33,560 nt of DNA from Lachnospiraceae bacterium (GTDB lineage Bacteria > Bacillota > Clostridia > Lachnospirales > Lachnospiraceae): NCBI GenBank assembly GCA_017521195.1, contig JAFXGP010000094.1, positions 1 to 33,560 of the forward strand. The letters run 5' to 3'. Below are positions 15,851 to 23,571 of the stretch, one piece after another (the first letter of the stretch is position 1; each line of letters begins with the position of its first letter). The position numbers and the translations under genes were made by a program. A model generated the notes under the pieces. It saw nothing but the letters and a program-made list of their open reading frames with translations. It did no database searches and was not told the DNA's origin.

Positions 15851-16035
15851 ACGGCTGTTTTCAAATACAGAAACGGGGTTAAGTATCCCTTGTTCGCTTG
15901 CTGCTCGTTACACCATACGCAATCAACGTACAATTAGATGTACACACCTATTGTTCGTTTCTTGCGTACGGTGTCTCACAGATGCGTACAAGTTGGATAT
16001 CTTAACCCCGTTTCTTTTTATTCGGAAACAGCCTT
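15851..16035. repeat. Large nested imperfect palindrome, about 185 nt
   Basis: The outer arms pair GGCTGTTT (15853-15860) with AAACAGCC (16026-16033), then a perfect 15-bp block (15869-15883 with 16001-16015). The inner arms pair 15910-15922 with 15962-15974 (12 of 13 positions), around a small central stem GTACA/TGTAC. The right outer arm is followed by little T-run, so it is more elaborate than a normal terminator. It may still end ppiB transcription. It resembles non-coding palindromic repeats such as MITE/REP-type elements, but no second copy is available here to prove that. Confidence 0.75.
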
Positions 16036-16083
16036 GTTCACATTTTGTTCATAATACTTTTACTGATTTTTAATTTACTCAAC

Positions 16084-16112
16084 ATGAAACGTACATTTTC
16101 CATAGATATAAT
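16084..16112 (+). promoter_or_regulatory. Possible orphan promoter upstream of a hairpin
   Basis: -10 TATAAT (16107-16112) is perfect, with ATGAAA (16084-16089) 17 nt upstream as a 4/6 match to the -35. No ORF follows; a perfect hairpin lies 64 nt downstream. AT-rich sequence makes chance matches likely. Confidence 0.3.
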
Positions 16113-16175
16113 GATAATATAAAATAAATATTGTCTATATCGTTTAACTTTATATAAATAAACTTTTTCATAATA

Positions 16176-16214
16176 ATGCCGGGTAAAGATATTTACCCGG
16201 CATCCTCCCTTTTA
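16176..16214 (+). terminator. Perfect 12-bp hairpin, possible terminator
   Basis: Arms 16176-16187 and 16192-16203 pair perfectly around the loop GATA; CCTCCCTTTTAT follows on the plus strand, a weak U-tract. It could terminate a short transcript from the promoter at 16084-16112 or read-through from ppiB. Confidence 0.5.
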
Positions 16215-16252
16215 TAGGATATTTTGCTAAAATATTTAGCAATAAACATCAG

Positions 16253-16383
16253 AAAAAGGCTGTTATATTTTGTAAAGCAGATTTTTCAAAACGTCAGCAC
16301 TTAGCTTGCGTCCTTTGCAAGCTTAGTACTGTTACGTTTTGAATAAGCGAAAGCGCTCTGCGTACAAATATAACAGCCTTTTT
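16253..16383. terminator. Large bidirectional terminator palindrome for fba (and ppiB read-through)
   Basis: The outer stem is 18 bp and perfect (16253-16270 with 16366-16383), beginning AAAAAGGCTG and ending CAGCCTTTTT, so both strands carry a U-tract. The inner stems are TTCAAAACGT (16285-16294) with 16334-16343, and a 15-bp arm pair with two mismatches (16295-16309 with 16317-16331). It lies 28 nt after the fba stop. The 131-nt size is far beyond an ordinary terminator. Confidence 0.8.
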
Positions 16384-16411
16384 CATATCTTAGACTAAAT
16401 ATTTTCCAATA

Positions 16412-17275
16412 TTATGCTTTTCCTACAGAACCGAAAATTTCCATTTTCTGTTTTACTGTAGCTTTGATAGCTTCTGTACCAGGAGCTAATAATTTACGTG
16501 GGTCAAAACCTTTACCCTGCTGATCTTTTCCAGCTTCGATGTATTCACGTGTAGCTGCTGCAAAAGCCAACTGACATTCTGTGTTTACATTGATTTTAGC
16601 AACACCTAAGGAGATTGCTTTCTGAATCATTTCTGTTGGGATACCTGTACCACCGTGAAGTACTAATGGCATATCACCTGTTAACTGCTGGATTGCATCC
16701 AATGTTTCGAAAGATAAACCAGCCCAGTTTGCTGGGTATTTTCCATGAATGTTACCGATACCTGCTGCTAAGAAGTCAATTCCCAAATCAGCAACTGCTT
16801 TACATTCGTTAGGATCTGCACATTCACCTGCACCTACAACACCATCTTCTTCTCCACCGATAGAACCAACTTCTGCTTCTACGGAAACTCCTTTAGCATG
16901 AGCTGCTGCAACGATTTCTTTTGTTTTTTCAACGTTTTCTTCGATAGAGAAGTGAGAACCGTCGAACATTACAGAAGAGAATCCTGCTTCGATACATTTG
17001 TAGCAGTGATCGTATGAACCATGGTCTAAGTGAAGAGCTACAGGAACTGTGATTCCTAATTCTTCGATCATACCATTAACCATACCTACGATAGTTTTGT
17101 AACCTGTCATGTATTTACCAGCACCTTCGGATACACCTAAGATAACTGGGGAGTTGCATTCCTGTGCTGTTAAAAGGATTGCTTTTGTCCATTCAAGGTT
17201 GTTAATGTTAAACTGTCCAACTGCATAGTGGCCAGCTTTTGCTTTGTCAAGCATTTCTTTAGCTGATACTAACAT
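16412..17275 (-). CDS. fba: Class II fructose-bisphosphate aldolase
   Basis: A 287-residue zinc-dependent aldolase that interconverts fructose 1,6-bisphosphate with dihydroxyacetone phosphate and glyceraldehyde 3-phosphate. Visible active-site elements are HLDHG (residues 82-86, catalytic Asp and first zinc His), the GIGNIHGKYP and VLHGGTGI zinc-His segments, and INVNTE for phosphate binding. A related class II ketose-bisphosphate substrate such as tagatose bisphosphate cannot be excluded. The start has a GGAGG site, and a possible -10 TATACT at 17319-17324 with a poor -35 (TTCCCT). It follows the HPr-like gene on the same strand but appears to have its own promoter. Confidence 0.95.
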   Translation of the reverse strand: MLVSAKEMLDKAKAGHYAVGQFNINNLEWTKAILLTAQECNSPVILGVSEGAGKYMTGYKTIVGMVNGMIEELGITVPVALHLDHGSYDHCYKCIEAGFSSVMFDGSHFSIEENVEKTKEIVAAAHAKGVSVEAEVGSIGGEEDGVVGAGECADPNECKAVADLGIDFLAAGIGNIHGKYPANWAGLSFETLDAIQQLTGDMPLVLHGGTGIPTEMIQKAISLGVAKINVNTECQLAFAAATREYIEAGKDQQGKGFDPRKLLAPGTEAIKATVKQKMEIFGSVGKA

Positions 17276-17370
17276 TTTTAATTCCTCCGTTTATATTTTA
17301 TTTATATTGTTCACGTGTAGTATAACTCATTCTCTTAAAAAAGGGAACACCCAACGTGACATTAGCCCAT

Positions 17371-17628
17371 TTATACTTCCTGACCGCTGATATATTTTTC
17401 AATTCCTTCAATCGCCGCTGCTTCGTCGCTTCCTGTAGCTTCTACGATCATAGTTTCTCCGGCCTTTAAAGCCATGGTCATCATACCCATAATACTTTTG
17501 GCATTTACTCTTTTCCCAGCTGCTTCTAAATAGATAGAACTTTCATACTGGCTTGCCACCTGAACTAATACTGCGATTGGTCTTGCTTCCAATCCACCGG
17601 CAATCTGTACTACCATTTCCTTTCTCAT
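17371..17628 (-). CDS. Crh-like HPr paralogue lacking the phosphorylatable histidine
   Basis: An 85-residue HPr-fold protein. In HPr the PTS phosphate goes on His15 in G-I-H-A-R-P. Here the segment reads GGLEARP, with Glu14 (codon GAA at 17587-17589), so PTS phosphotransfer should be impossible. The regulatory serine is kept: Ser45 in VNAKSIMG, nearly identical to that region of Bacillus Crh, which carries Gln at the His position. By analogy it would be phosphorylated by HprK and act in catabolite control with CcpA; that is inference. It follows whiA by 19 nt with GGAGGAG upstream, the same whiA-crh order as in Bacillus subtilis. Confidence 0.9.
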   Translation of the reverse strand: MRKEMVVQIAGGLEARPIAVLVQVASQYESSIYLEAAGKRVNAKSIMGMMTMALKAGETMIVEATGSDEAAAIEGIEKYISGQEV

Positions 17629-17647
17629 AATAATACTCCTCCTTCAA

Positions 17648-18592
17648 CTAACCTCTATTTAAATCCGCTATTTCGCACAACTTCCTAAGTCTGTGATTCA
17701 CTCCTGATTTCCCCACGGGAGGGTCCAGATACTGTCCCAGTTCTTTCAGTGTCGCCTCCGGATAATCCAATCTTACCTGTGCCATTTCTCTCAAGGTATC
17801 AGGCAATTTTGAAAAACCTATAAAATCTCGGATGAAAATGATGTCTTCAATTTGTTTTGCAGCAGCATTTACTGTTTTCACAATGTTTGCAGTTTCACAG
17901 TTTACCTTACGGTTTATACTGTTGCGCATTTCCTTAACAATTCTTAAATTTTCCAGATTCATCAAAGCCACTCTGGCTTTACATATTCCCAGAAAATCCA
18001 CTATGTGAGAACCTTCTTTTAAATATACTACATAATATTTCTTCCGCTTTACAATCTTGGCATCCAATTCAAACTTAAGCAAAACTTCTCTCATTTGCTC
18101 CGCTTGAATTTTATTACTGTATACCAATTCCAGATGGTATCCTTTCATGGGATCGCTCATGGAACCAATACACAGGTATGCTCCTCTGGTAAATGCTCTT
18201 CTGCAGCAATAATCTTCTATAATTTCCGGATTCACACAGTCCCGTAAATCGTGAAGAACACCCTCCTTATCAATCAATTTAATCTCGCGAAAGATGCTCA
18301 TAATGTCTTCTTCTTTTTCTAAGACTATAGTATATACCGAGTTTTTATGATTTTGCAAGCATTCTTCTTCCATTTCTGACGTCTCTATATTAAATGCTTT
18401 ATTCAATATTGTAAAGCTTTTTCTAAGAACTGATGGGTTTTCTGTCAAAATTTGTAATTGAAGCTGTCCCGAATCTCCTCTGGTAAGTTGTCCCTGATAA
18501 TGAATAATTGCAGCCATTTCTGCTATCTGGCAGTGCTTATTTCTACTGACGTACTTCCCTAATTCTTCTTTTACATCTGATGAAAAGGACAT
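17648..18592 (-). CDS. whiA: WhiA DNA-binding regulator
   Basis: A 314-residue WhiA protein. The N-terminal half is the degenerate homing-endonuclease-like domain (ending near RRAFTRGAYLCIGSMSDP, then HLELVYSN). The C-terminal part is the WhiA helix-turn-helix with LGQYLDPPVGKSGVNHRLRKL. WhiA affects cell division and chromosome segregation in Bacillus and controls sporulation genes in Streptomyces. It lies 27 nt after rapZ and 19 nt before the Crh-like gene, inside the murB-rapZ-whiA-HPr operon. Confidence 0.95.
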   Translation of the reverse strand: MSFSSDVKEELGKYVSRNKHCQIAEMAAIIHYQGQLTRGDSGQLQLQILTENPSVLRKSFTILNKAFNIETSEMEEECLQNHKNSVYTIVLEKEEDIMSIFREIKLIDKEGVLHDLRDCVNPEIIEDYCCRRAFTRGAYLCIGSMSDPMKGYHLELVYSNKIQAEQMREVLLKFELDAKIVKRKKYYVVYLKEGSHIVDFLGICKARVALMNLENLRIVKEMRNSINRKVNCETANIVKTVNAAAKQIEDIIFIRDFIGFSKLPDTLREMAQVRLDYPEATLKELGQYLDPPVGKSGVNHRLRKLCEIADLNRG

Positions 18593-18619
18593 AATTTCCT
18601 ATCCTTTCTTTTGCACATT

Positions 18620-19492
18620 TTAGCCTTTTAATAATTTAATATCTCTATGGCTGATGCTTAAGCCATAGTTTCCTTTATCTTTCATTTCCGTGTAAAGTGC
18701 ATTGGCCAAAGTCACACTTCTATGCTGTCCGCCGGTACATCCAATGGCAACTACCAACTGGTATTTTCCTTCTTTGATATATCCGGGCAATAAAAAATCC
18801 AGCATATTTTTTAGTTTATCCAGGAACTCTCCTGCTTCCGGAAAACTCATAACATAATCTTGGACAGCCTTTTCATTACCAGTTATATGCTTCAACTCAT
18901 CAATATAGAATGGATTCGGTAAAAATCTTACGTCAAAAACCAAATCTGCATCAGATGGTATTCCATGTTTAAATCCAAAAGATACTATATTCACCATAAG
19001 GCTGTTATATTCTTCATTACGGATAAAAATCCCTTCCAATTCTTCCTTTAATTCTCTGGTAAGAATCTTAGAAGTATCTATAACATAATCTGATTTCTTT
19101 TTAATACTGGATAGAATTTCTTTTTCTTTTTTTATTCCATCTTCTATTCTTGGATTTTCCTCTGTAGATAAAGGATGAACTCTTCGTGTTTCTTTATATC
19201 GTTTCAACAAAGTCTTATCATTGGCATCCATAAAGAGAATTTCAAATACATACCCATCCTCTTTCAATTTATCCAACACTTTTTCTGCCTGTGCAAAGTC
19301 CTGATCACTTCTTACATCTAAGCCCAAAGCAACTTTTTCATATTCCGTATTGGGAGTTATGATTAATTCCGCAAATTTTTCAATCAACAACACCGGCAGA
19401 TTATCTACACAATAAAACCCCATATCTTCTAACATTTTCATTGCGGTACTTTTTCCGCCACCACTCATTCCGGTAACTACAACAAATCTCAT
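18620..19492 (-). CDS. rapZ: RapZ/YvcJ nucleotide-binding RNase adapter family protein
   Basis: A 290-residue P-loop protein with Walker A GMSGGGKST (residues 8-16), a later GLDVRS segment, and the conserved C-terminal GCTGGQHRSV. In Escherichia coli RapZ senses glucosamine 6-phosphate and steers RNase E on sRNAs controlling glmS; in Bacillus YvcJ affects competence. The Firmicute mechanism is less clear, and the RNase E partner is generally missing. Position between murB and whiA is the usual arrangement. GAGGGAG precedes the ATG. Confidence 0.95.
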   Translation of the reverse strand: MRFVVVTGMSGGGKSTAMKMLEDMGFYCVDNLPVLLIEKFAELIITPNTEYEKVALGLDVRSDQDFAQAEKVLDKLKEDGYVFEILFMDANDKTLLKRYKETRRVHPLSTEENPRIEDGIKKEKEILSSIKKKSDYVIDTSKILTRELKEELEGIFIRNEEYNSLMVNIVSFGFKHGIPSDADLVFDVRFLPNPFYIDELKHITGNEKAVQDYVMSFPEAGEFLDKLKNMLDFLLPGYIKEGKYQLVVAIGCTGGQHRSVTLANALYTEMKDKGNYGLSISHRDIKLLKG

Positions 19493-19555
19493 CTATTTCT
19501 CCCTCAACTGTACATATACTCTAATCTGTAATTTGGATTCTCCAAAATCCAAATA

Positions 19556-20464
19556 TTATTCTCCCAACCAGATTACTTCCGGTTCTAATTCTACCCCAAA
19601 CTGTGTTTTCACTTCTTTTGCCACATCCTGCATCAATGTCTTTATATCTGTGGCTGTTGCATTGTCTTTGTTAATTACAAAGCCGCAATGTTTTTCAGAA
19701 ACCTGAGCTCCTCCTACCCGGTATCCTCTAAGTCCTGCGTCCATTATCAATTTACCTGCAAAATACCCTTCCGGGCGTTTAAAGGTACTTCCTGCACTGG
19801 GATATTCCAACGGCTGTTTTTCCACTCTGGCCTTAGTATATTCCTCCATTTTAGCGGAAATATCTTTTTTATTTCCCTTTTGTAATTCCATAAATACTTC
19901 TAAAATAATATATGGTTTATGTTTAAACACACTTGTACGATACCCCAGCATCAAATCATCTTTTTCCAAGACAATTACTTCTCCCTGGGGGTTCATGGCA
20001 CGAACCTTTGTCACCACCTGACTCAGTTCCCCGCCGTAGGCACCGGCATTCATTACTACGCCTCCACCCAGACTTCCCGGAATACCTGCTGCAAATTCCA
20101 ATCCCGTGAGTTCTTCTTCTAATGCTTTTCTGGCAACTCTTCCAAGAAATGCAGCTGCTCCTGCCTTTATATATGTTTCTGTCACTTCGATTCCTGCAAA
20201 TTCTTCTCCCAGATAAACAATTACTCCTTCATATCCCAGATCAGATACTAATAGATTACTTCCATTTCCCAGGACAAAATATGATAAATTTTTCTCCTGA
20301 AGGATTATAAGAACTTTTCTTAAAATCTCCTCAGAACGCACTGTAAGAAAAACTCTTGCAGGACCTCCTACCCTAAAAGAGGTATGCTTGCTCATAGGTT
20401 CATTTGCTTTTATATCCTCTTTATCCATAAAAGAAGTAAGACATTCCAAAAATTCTGTATACAT
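19556..20464 (-). CDS. murB: UDP-N-acetylenolpyruvoylglucosamine reductase
   Basis: A 302-residue FAD enzyme that reduces UDP-GlcNAc-enolpyruvate to UDP-MurNAc with NADPH, the second committed step of peptidoglycan synthesis. Visible features are HTSFRVGGPA near residue 27, the FAD-binding VLGNGSNLLVSD, AAGIPGSLGGGVVMNAGAYGGE, the active-site serine block AGSTFKRP, and the final ELEPEVIWLGE with the catalytic Glu. It is a type IIb MurB by length. AGGAGA precedes the ATG, and rapZ begins 63 nt after its stop. A terminator for hprK separates it from the upstream gene. Confidence 0.95.
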   Translation of the reverse strand: MYTEFLECLTSFMDKEDIKANEPMSKHTSFRVGGPARVFLTVRSEEILRKVLIILQEKNLSYFVLGNGSNLLVSDLGYEGVIVYLGEEFAGIEVTETYIKAGAAAFLGRVARKALEEELTGLEFAAGIPGSLGGGVVMNAGAYGGELSQVVTKVRAMNPQGEVIVLEKDDLMLGYRTSVFKHKPYIILEVFMELQKGNKKDISAKMEEYTKARVEKQPLEYPSAGSTFKRPEGYFAGKLIMDAGLRGYRVGGAQVSEKHCGFVINKDNATATDIKTLMQDVAKEVKTQFGVELEPEVIWLGE

Positions 20465-20520
20465 GATATCTCCTATTTTTAAATTTTTCTCTTACAAATT
20501 TTACTACAATATGAAAAACA

Positions 20521-20546
20521 TGGGGTTGTTGCAACCAACAGCCCCA
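20521..20546 (-). terminator. Terminator of the uvrC-hprK unit
   Basis: 11-bp stem (20521-20531 with 20536-20546) with one G-T wobble and loop CAAC, followed on the minus strand by TGTTTTTC. It lies 9 nt after the hprK stop codon, so murB probably has its own promoter in the remaining ~55 nt. Confidence 0.75.
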
Positions 20547-20555
20547 CTCTGTTTT

Positions 20556-21503
20556 CTATTCATCATCTTCTTCCACGTCATTTCTTTTTGTTAAAGAATT
20601 TTGAACACGGGCATATAATTCCTGTGCTGCATTATATCCCATCTTCTTCTGACGATGGTTAACTGCTGCTGATTCACAGATAACTGCCAGGTTACGTCCC
20701 GGACGGATAGGAATATTATGGCAGATTACTTTGTTTCCTAAGTACTCTGTATACTCTTCCTGTAATCCCAAACGATCATACTCTTTATCTTTATCCCAAT
20801 CTTCCAAATGAATAACCAAATCGATACTCTGTGTCTCTTTTACACTGGACACACCAAACAGCATTTTAACATCAATAATTCCGATACCTCGAAGTTCGAT
20901 AAAATGTTTGGTAATATCCGGTGCTGTACCAATCAAAGTTTCTTCACTAACTTTGCGAATTTCTACTACGTCATCTGTTACCAGACGATGTCCTCTCTTA
21001 ATTAACTCTAAAGCAGCTTCCGATTTACCGATTCCACTTTCACCGGTAATCAAAACTCCTTCACCATAAACATCCACTAATACTCCGTGTACGGAAATAC
21101 ATGGAGCCAGTTTTACATTCATCCATCGGATAATTTCTGCTGTAAAGGCAGAAGTAGCCTTCTTAGTCATAAGAATCGGCACGCCTTTTTCAATAGCCTT
21201 TTTCAAAAATATCTCATCCGGATGAAGTTCTCTACAAAAAACAATACATGGAATCGGGCAAGAAAGAAGCTGTTCATATACTTCATTCTTTCTTTCTACA
21301 GACAACCCCTGCATATAAGTATACTCTACAAATCCAATAATCTGTAAACGAGTTGCTTCATAATGTTCAAAATATCCTGCCAGCTGCAACGCCGGTCTGT
21401 TAATATCCGGCTGGGTAATACAAATCCCTTTTACCGGCACTTCCGGTGTCAGGTTCTCCAACTGCATTTTCTTTATAATTTTTGTCAATGTAATACTCGC
21501 CAT
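20556..21503 (-). CDS. hprK: HPr kinase/phosphorylase
   Basis: A 315-residue bifunctional enzyme that phosphorylates Ser46 of HPr (and of Crh) with ATP or pyrophosphate and removes it with phosphate, reporting glycolytic state. The catalytic domain begins with HGVLVDVYG (His139) and Walker A GESGIGKS (154-161). The family signature follows in FIELRGIGIIDVKMLFG near 200-216, and RPGRNLAVICESAA lies near the end. The C-terminus is acidic. It lies 83 nt after uvrC, with GGAG 7 nt before the ATG, and near its probable substrate, the Crh-like protein. Confidence 0.96.
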   Translation of the reverse strand: MASITLTKIIKKMQLENLTPEVPVKGICITQPDINRPALQLAGYFEHYEATRLQIIGFVEYTYMQGLSVERKNEVYEQLLSCPIPCIVFCRELHPDEIFLKKAIEKGVPILMTKKATSAFTAEIIRWMNVKLAPCISVHGVLVDVYGEGVLITGESGIGKSEAALELIKRGHRLVTDDVVEIRKVSEETLIGTAPDITKHFIELRGIGIIDVKMLFGVSSVKETQSIDLVIHLEDWDKDKEYDRLGLQEEYTEYLGNKVICHNIPIRPGRNLAVICESAAVNHRQKKMGYNAAQELYARVQNSLTKRNDVEEDDE

Positions 21504-21586
21504 ACTTTTGCTCCAATCTTCATCATCAATCCGACTTCCTGTTTATCCGGATGTTCCATGTCAGCCGGCAAACTTTTAATCTTCTT

Positions 21587-23470
21587 TTATCTTACCACAG
21601 AACCATGAAAAAAAGAATATATATCTTTGGCAACATTTTCCGGGATTCCCGGAATTTTGGCCAGCTCTTCTACAGAAGCATCTCTAATATCTCCAATGTT
21701 TACAAATGCTTTCATCAAAGCCTTTCTTCTTGCAGGCCCGATTCCGGGAATATCGTCCAATACTGAATGTACCTGTTCCTTACTTCGTAAAGATCTGTGA
21801 TATTCAATGGCAAATCTATGAGCCTCATCCTGTACTCTTGTTATCAACTTAAAACCTTCTGAATGTTTATCAATCGGAATTTCTTCATTGTTATAATACA
21901 ATCCTCTGGTTCTATGATTATCATCCTTTACCATTCCGCAAACGGGAATATTTAATTTCAGCTCATCCAAAACCTGTAAAGCAATATTAACCTGTCCTTT
22001 CCCGCCATCCATTAAAAGTAAATCTGGGAATCTGGTAAAACTGCCAAATTGCTCCTCTATATTCTTTTCTTTTAATTCTTTACTTTCTTCCATTCCATGA
22101 AGAAAACGTCTGGTAAGAACCTCTTTCATACATCCATAATCATCCGGTCCGGAAACCGATTTGATTTTAAACTTTCTATAATCGCTTTTTTTCGGTTTCC
22201 CTTTTTCATATACCACCATAGATCCCACATTTTCAAATCCACTGATATTAGATATATCAAAAGCTTCCATCCTGTGAACCTTATCCAAGCCCAAAAGTGC
22301 AGCAATTTCTTTTACAGCCCCTATGGTTCTGCCTTCTTCCCTCTTAATTCTTTCTTTATCCTGACTTAAAACCATAGCTGCATTTCTGGAAGCCAAATCT
22401 ACCAGCTTTTCCTTGGTTCCTTTTTTAGGGAAACGAAGCCATACTTTATTTCCCCGCTTTCCTGAAAGCCATTTAGAAATCACTTCCTCTTCTTCGATTT
22501 TTTCCTGCAGTAAAAGTTCCTTTGGTACAAATGGTGTCCCTGCATAAAACTGTTTTACGAAGCTGCTTAAAATCTGTCCTTCCGTTTCTTCCGACACATT
22601 TGTCATATAAAAATGTTCTCTTCCGATCAACTTACCGTTACGTACGAAAAACACCTGTACCACGGCATCCTGTTCATCCTTTGCCAGTGCAATTACATCT
22701 CTATCCTCGCCCTCTGAATCGGTTATTTTTTGCTTCTGCGCTACCTGTTTCACACTATTTAGCAAATCCCGGTATGTTGCAGCTTCTTCAAACTCCAGAT
22801 TTTCAGATGCTGTCTCCATTTTTTGCTGTAGTTCCTTTAAAATTTTGGCATAATTACCATTTAAAAATTCTAAAGCTTCATCTACCTGTTTTTTGTATTC
22901 TTCCGGACTAATCCAGTTCTGACATGGTGCTTTACACTGATGAATATGATAATTCAAACAGGGACGTTCCTTCCCTGCATCTTTCGGTAACTTTCTGTTA
23001 CAGGTTCTTAATTTATATAGCTTGTTAATCAATTCAATAGAATCTTTTACCGCCCCTGCACTGGTATAGGGGCCGAAATACTTGGATTTATCCTTTTTCA
23101 TTTCTCTGGAAAATAAAATTCTCGGGTAAATATCGGCCATAGTAACCTTAATATAAGGATATGTTTTATCATCTTTTAACATAGTATTATATTTAGGTCT
23201 GTGTTCCTTAATCAGATTATTTTCCAACACCAAAGCTTCCAATTCCGAATCGGTAACTATATATTCAAATCGTTCTACCAAACTCACCATTTTAGCAATT
23301 TTGGGACTGTGGTTTGCACTTTCCCGAAAATAAGATCTGACACGATTTTTTAAGATAATTGCCTTGCCCACATATATAATGGCATCTTCTTTGTCATGCA
23401 TTATATAAACCCCTGGTTTATTGGGTAATTTCTTCAATTCTTCCTGTATATCAAATTTGTCGTTACTCAT
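21587..23470 (-). CDS. uvrC: Excinuclease ABC subunit C
   Basis: UvrC (627 residues from the start chosen) makes both incisions in nucleotide excision repair. Domains in order are GIY-YIG nuclease ([20 protein letters not shown]), a Cys-containing region ([25 protein letters not shown]), a UvrB-contact UVR helix pair ([14 protein letters not shown]), an RNase-H-like nuclease ([21 protein letters not shown]) and two C-terminal helix-hairpin-helix motifs ([28 protein letters not shown]). The open frame extends 40 codons to 23590, but that part crosses the ftsH terminator and end of ftsH. The ATG at 23470 has AGGAG upstream. A -10 TATAAT at 23546-23551 without a clear -35 may start a transcript. 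Confidence 0.95.
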   Translation of the reverse strand: MSNDKFDIQEELKKLPNKPGVYIMHDKEDAIIYVGKAIILKNRVRSYFRESANHSPKIAKMVSLVERFEYIVTDSELEALVLENNLIKEHRPKYNTMLKDDKTYPYIKVTMADIYPRILFSREMKKDKSKYFGPYTSAGAVKDSIELINKLYKLRTCNRKLPKDAGKERPCLNYHIHQCKAPCQNWISPEEYKKQVDEALEFLNGNYAKILKELQQKMETASENLEFEEAATYRDLLNSVKQVAQKQKITDSEGEDRDVIALAKDEQDAVVQVFFVRNGKLIGREHFYMTNVSEETEGQILSSFVKQFYAGTPFVPKELLLQEKIEEEEVISKWLSGKRGNKVWLRFPKKGTKEKLVDLASRNAAMVLSQDKERIKREEGRTIGAVKEIAALLGLDKVHRMEAFDISNISGFENVGSMVVYEKGKPKKSDYRKFKIKSVSGPDDYGCMKEVLTRRFLHGMEESKELKEKNIEEQFGSFTRFPDLLLMDGGKGQVNIALQVLDELKLNIPVCGMVKDDNHRTRGLYYNNEEIPIDKHSEGFKLITRVQDEAHRFAIEYHRSLRSKEQVHSVLDDIPGIGPARRKALMKAFVNIGDIRDASVEELAKIPGIPENVAKDIYSFFHGSVVR

Positions 23471-23487
23471 TATAATCTCCTGACTCC

Positions 23488-23523
23488 AAAAAAGGATTGT
23501 TCTAATTATCAGAACAATCCTTT
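23488..23523 (-). terminator. ftsH terminator
   Basis: Perfect 13-bp stem (23491-23503 with 23511-23523, loop AATTATC) followed on the minus strand by six T. It lies about 50 nt after the ftsH stop and 18 nt before the uvrC start, so any uvrC transcript begun upstream must read through it. Confidence 0.85.
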
Positions 23524-23571
23524 CTCTTACATATATCACATTTTTATTATAAATGTATATACTAACGTTTA

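Larger units (their letters stand above)
15842..16411. other. Gene-free convergent intergenic region (570 bp)
   Basis: No believable coding sequence was found between ppiB (+) and fba (-). The space holds a large nested palindrome (15851-16035), an AT-rich stretch with a possible plus-strand promoter (16084-16112), a perfect 12-bp hairpin (16176-16203), a small palindrome (TTGCTAAA/TTTAGCAA arms, 16224-16242) and a second large nested palindrome (16253-16383). Confidence 0.8.

Noticed and set aside
15751..15933. 60-aa minus-strand ORF through ppiB and the palindrome
   Set aside because: It overlaps the end of ppiB antisense and is built from one arm of the palindrome; no ribosome site.
15851..16383. 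The two palindromes as ends of an insertion sequence
   Set aside because: No transposase or other ORF lies between them and no flanking target duplication is seen.
17329..17370. Terminator after the Crh-like gene
   Set aside because: A six-T run follows GGGTGTTCCC on the minus strand, but the stem is only 3 bp, so termination there is unsupported.
21485..21559. 24-aa ORF overlapping the hprK start
   Set aside because: No ribosome site before its ATG and it overlaps the hprK start in another frame; likely chance.
22522..22911. 129-aa plus-strand ORF opposite uvrC
   Set aside because: It is antisense to conserved UvrC domains and matches no protein pattern I recognise.
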